This document shows positions 5,983 to 7,746 of a DNA stretch of 7,746 bases, in pieces. The translations under genes were made by a program, and so were the position numbers. The notes beneath the pieces are model-generated. The model was not told the origin of the DNA. It worked only from the letters and a program-made list of their open reading frames with translations, and searched no databases. Location of the stretch: NCBI GenBank assembly GCA_024690445.1, contig JAILPD010000068.1:1-7746 (forward strand). The letters are read 5' to 3'. Each line of letters opens with the position of its first letter. Position 1 is the stretch's first letter. This DNA comes from Acholeplasmatales bacterium (lineage in GTDB: Bacteria > Bacillota_I > Bacilli_A > Acholeplasmatales > Anaeroplasmataceae).

Positions 5983-7356
5983 ATGTACAATGAAAATGCA
6001 TGGAAAAAGTATAGTGAAAAAGAATTAGATGCTTTATTTAAATTCAATGATGAGTACATTGACTTTATATCAGACAATAAGACAGAACGTGAAGTAACAA
6101 AGGCATCAGTAGAAATTTTAAAGAAAAATGGTTATAAAGATTTAAATGATGTTAAGACTCTAAAGGCTGGAGATAAAATCTACGCAGTTAATAGAGGAAA
6201 AAATGTAGCAGCATTTATTATCGGTAAAGAGGATATTGAAAATGGCATTAATGTATTAGGTGCTCATATCGATTCACCTAGATTAGATCTTAAGCAAAAT
6301 CCTTTATATGAATCTGGTGATTTTGCATATTTAGATACTCATTATTATGGTGGTATCGTTAAATATCAATGGGTTGCTAGACCTTTAGCTATTCATGGTG
6401 TAGTAGTTAAAAAGGATGGCACTGTTGTTGATATTAATATCGGTGAGGATGATAAAGATCCTGTTGTAATGATATCTGATTTATTACCACACTTAGCTCA
6501 AGATAAGAATGTTAAGCCTGGCACAAAGGTAATTGAAGGTGAGGACTTAGATTTAACAATCGGTCATATGCCTTTAAAGGATGAAGAAAAGGATGCTATT
6601 AAAGCAAATATTCTTAAGTTATTAGAAAAGAAATACAAAATTGAAGAAAATGATTTCGTATCAAGTGAGCTTGAAATCGTACCTGCTGGTAGAGCAAAGA
6701 GCTTAGGTTTAGATTCTTCTATGGTTTTAGGATATGGTCATGATGATAGAGTATGTGCTTATACATCTTTAAGAGCTGTATTAGATACAGATAATGTAAA
6801 CCGTACTTCTTGTGCTGTTTTAGTAGATAAGGAAGAAATTGGTTCTGTAGGTGCTACGGGTGCTCAATCAAAGTGGTTCTCTAATGTAATTGCTGAAATC
6901 ATCAATAAGATTAAGGGCAATTATAATGACTTAATGTTACAACATACATTAACTAATTCATATATGTTATCAAGTGATGTATCTGCAGCATTTGATCCAT
7001 TATATCCATCAGTATTTGAAAAGAAAAATGCTGCATATTTAGGACATGGTTTAACATTCAATAAATATACAGGTGCTAGAGGTAAGAGCGGATGTAATGA
7101 CGCAAGCCCTGAATATATCGCAAAGATTAGAAATATCTTAGATAATGCTAATATTTCTTATCAAACAGCTGAATTAGGTAGAGTTGACCAAGGTGGAGGC
7201 GGAACAATCGCATACATCTTAGCTAACCTAAACATGAATGTAATTGATGCTGGTATTCCTGTTATTTCAATGCATGCACCTTGTGAAACAGTATCTAAGG
7301 CAGATGTATATGAAGCATATAAAGGATATATTGAATTTATCAAAAACATCGCATAA
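5983..7356 (+). CDS. apeA: M18 family zinc aminopeptidase
   Basis: M18 enzymes are cytosolic, two-metal aminopeptidases, often preferring acidic N-terminal residues, that form large multimeric shells and recycle peptides. The 457 residues match the bacterial aminopeptidase 1 branch. Expected metal ligands and catalytic residues are all in place: H95 and D97 in GAHIDSPRLDLK (93-104), D254 in GHDDR (252-256), E284 and E285 in DKEEIGS (282-288), D332 in SSDVSAA (330-336) and H431 in MHAPCE (430-435). THYYGGIVKYQW (119-130) begins the regulatory insertion typical of M18. There is no signal peptide or membrane segment. The gene has its own promoter, a strong Shine-Dalgarno and its own terminator, so it is a one-gene unit divergent from rluB. 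The family is certain; the apeA symbol and acidic-residue preference are inferred. Confidence 0.95.
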   Translation: MYNENAWKKYSEKELDALFKFNDEYIDFISDNKTEREVTKASVEILKKNGYKDLNDVKTLKAGDKIYAVNRGKNVAAFIIGKEDIENGINVLGAHIDSPRLDLKQNPLYESGDFAYLDTHYYGGIVKYQWVARPLAIHGVVVKKDGTVVDINIGEDDKDPVVMISDLLPHLAQDKNVKPGTKVIEGEDLDLTIGHMPLKDEEKDAIKANILKLLEKKYKIEENDFVSSELEIVPAGRAKSLGLDSSMVLGYGHDDRVCAYTSLRAVLDTDNVNRTSCAVLVDKEEIGSVGATGAQSKWFSNVIAEIINKIKGNYNDLMLQHTLTNSYMLSSDVSAAFDPLYPSVFEKKNAAYLGHGLTFNKYTGARGKSGCNDASPEYIAKIRNILDNANISYQTAELGRVDQGGGGTIAYILANLNMNVIDAGIPVISMHAPCETVSKADVYEAYKGYIEFIKNIA

Positions 7357-7360
7357 TATG

Positions 7361-7393
7361 AAAAAGCTCAGTTCATTGAACTGAGTTTTTTTT
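7361..7393. terminator. Intrinsic terminator of the aminopeptidase gene, probably bidirectional
   Basis: CTCAGTTC (7367-7374) and GAACTGAG (7378-7385) form an 8 bp stem around ATT, followed by eight T (7386-7393). The stem starts 10 bases after the TAA. On the minus strand the same stem is followed by C and five T (7366-7361), so it may also end transcription of the leucine-rich repeat gene coming from the right. Confidence 0.9.
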
Positions 7394-7448
7394 ACCATTT
7401 TAAGTATTAAGCCATTTTAACTAAATACCAATTTTCAAATCTACTTCT

Positions 7449-7745
7449 TTAATATTTTTCAATTACCGAATCAAATTCATCAAGGTTAGATGAGAAAAAG
7501 CCAATAGGAACATACAATTTATTCAAATTCATATAGTCTAATGCATCAACATAAATATTTTTTATCGAACGAGGCAATATAAGCTCATTTATTGCAGTAT
7601 GAGCAAAAGCATATGTACCAATTGATTGAACACCCTCTCCTAATGTAATATTAGTCAAAGATTCACATTTAAAAAAAGTACTAGATAATAAATATCTTGT
7701 ATTAATCTCTATATTATTTAAGCTTTTATCATAGGCAAAAGCATT
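7449..7745 (-). CDS. BspA-like leucine-rich repeat protein, C-terminal end only
   Basis: The reading frame is open to the right edge; there is no start in the window, so this is the last 98 residues of a longer protein. It shows LRR_5-type repeats of 21-23 residues: the end of one unit (NAFAYDK, 1-7), then units at about 8-28 (SLNNIEINTRYLLSSTFFKCE without its last residues), 29-51 (SLTNITLGEGVQSIGTYAFA), 52-73 (INELILPRSIKNI) and a degenerate last unit to the end (LNKLYVPIGF). Such repeats occur in cell-surface or secreted BspA-like proteins, often in large gut families with adhesion roles; that role is inferred only from the family. The internal TTG at 7658 falls within a repeat and is not a start. 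A second open stretch continues in frame beyond the TAA. It converges on the aminopeptidase gene and shares its terminator. Confidence 0.82.
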   Translation of the reverse strand, partial: NAFAYDKSLNNIEINTRYLLSSTFFKCESLTNITLGEGVQSIGTYAFAHTAINELILPRSIKNIYVDALDYMNLNKLYVPIGFFSSNLDEFDSVIEKY

Positions 7746-7746
7746 T

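Noticed and set aside
7161..7349. Minus-strand open frame inside the 3' end of the aminopeptidase gene
   Set aside because: It overlaps conserved M18 residues on the other strand, including the final metal ligand region, and resembles no known family.
7395..7420. Direct repeat CCATTTTAA at 7395-7403 and 7412-7420
   Set aside because: Two 9-base copies in AT-rich sequence are easily chance, and there is no third exact copy or regular array.
7449..7658. The repeat protein as a complete 69-residue small protein starting at TTG 7658
   Set aside because: The frame stays open upstream to the window edge and the upstream residues continue the same leucine-rich repeats, so this is a fragment of a longer gene.
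1..7746. A new multi-gene system such as a defence, toxin-antitoxin or mobile element cassette
   Set aside because: All complete genes belong to well-known housekeeping families in a conserved order; no transposase, integrase, toxin-like small ORF pair or repeat array was found.

Overview
The window is AT-rich (about one third GC by eye) and reads as a piece of low-GC Gram-positive chromosome, from the Bacilli/Erysipelotrichia side of the Firmicutes or a relative. Three things point there: the order rluB - cmk - S1 protein - der - gpsA, which matches the conserved Bacillus-type arrangement; strong Shine-Dalgarno sites of the AGGAGGTGAT type; and the BspA-like leucine-rich repeat protein at the right edge, a kind common in gut and mucosal members of these groups. 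All seven visible stop codons are TAA, and the tryptophan codons I checked are TGG with no in-frame TGA, so the standard bacterial code fits.

Positions 1-5847 hold one run of six minus-strand genes, transcribed right to left. They are rluB (23S rRNA pseudouridine synthase), cmk (cytidylate kinase), a five-domain S1 RNA-binding protein, der (double GTPase for 50S assembly), gpsA (glycerol-3-phosphate dehydrogenase) and a DegV/FakB-type fatty-acid-binding protein cut by the left edge. From S1 to degV the genes are separated by 2-17 bases, and several Shine-Dalgarno sites lie inside the end of the preceding gene, so this is a tight operon. There is one promoter upstream of rluB and a good second candidate in the 46-base gap before cmk. 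The run joins ribosome assembly and translation (RluB, S1, Der) to nucleotide supply (Cmk) and phospholipid precursors (GpsA, DegV/FakB).

Positions 5848-5982 are a short divergent intergenic region with a promoter on each strand and an 8+8 bp palindrome over the rluB -10 element. Positions 5983-7356 encode an M18 zinc aminopeptidase on the plus strand, as a single-gene unit ending in a strong intrinsic terminator (7361-7393) that could also work on the minus strand. From 7449 to the right edge is the C-terminal end of a minus-strand BspA-like leucine-rich repeat protein, open at the window edge.

Four start sites need care. der and rluB most likely start at GTG, cmk at the inner ATG (5072) rather than an upstream TTG, and degV may start at a TTG overlapping gpsA. 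I see no RNA genes, insertion sequences, CRISPR arrays or convincing new multi-gene system. This is mostly ordinary core genome, and the findings concern details of gene arrangement, expression signals and protein variants.
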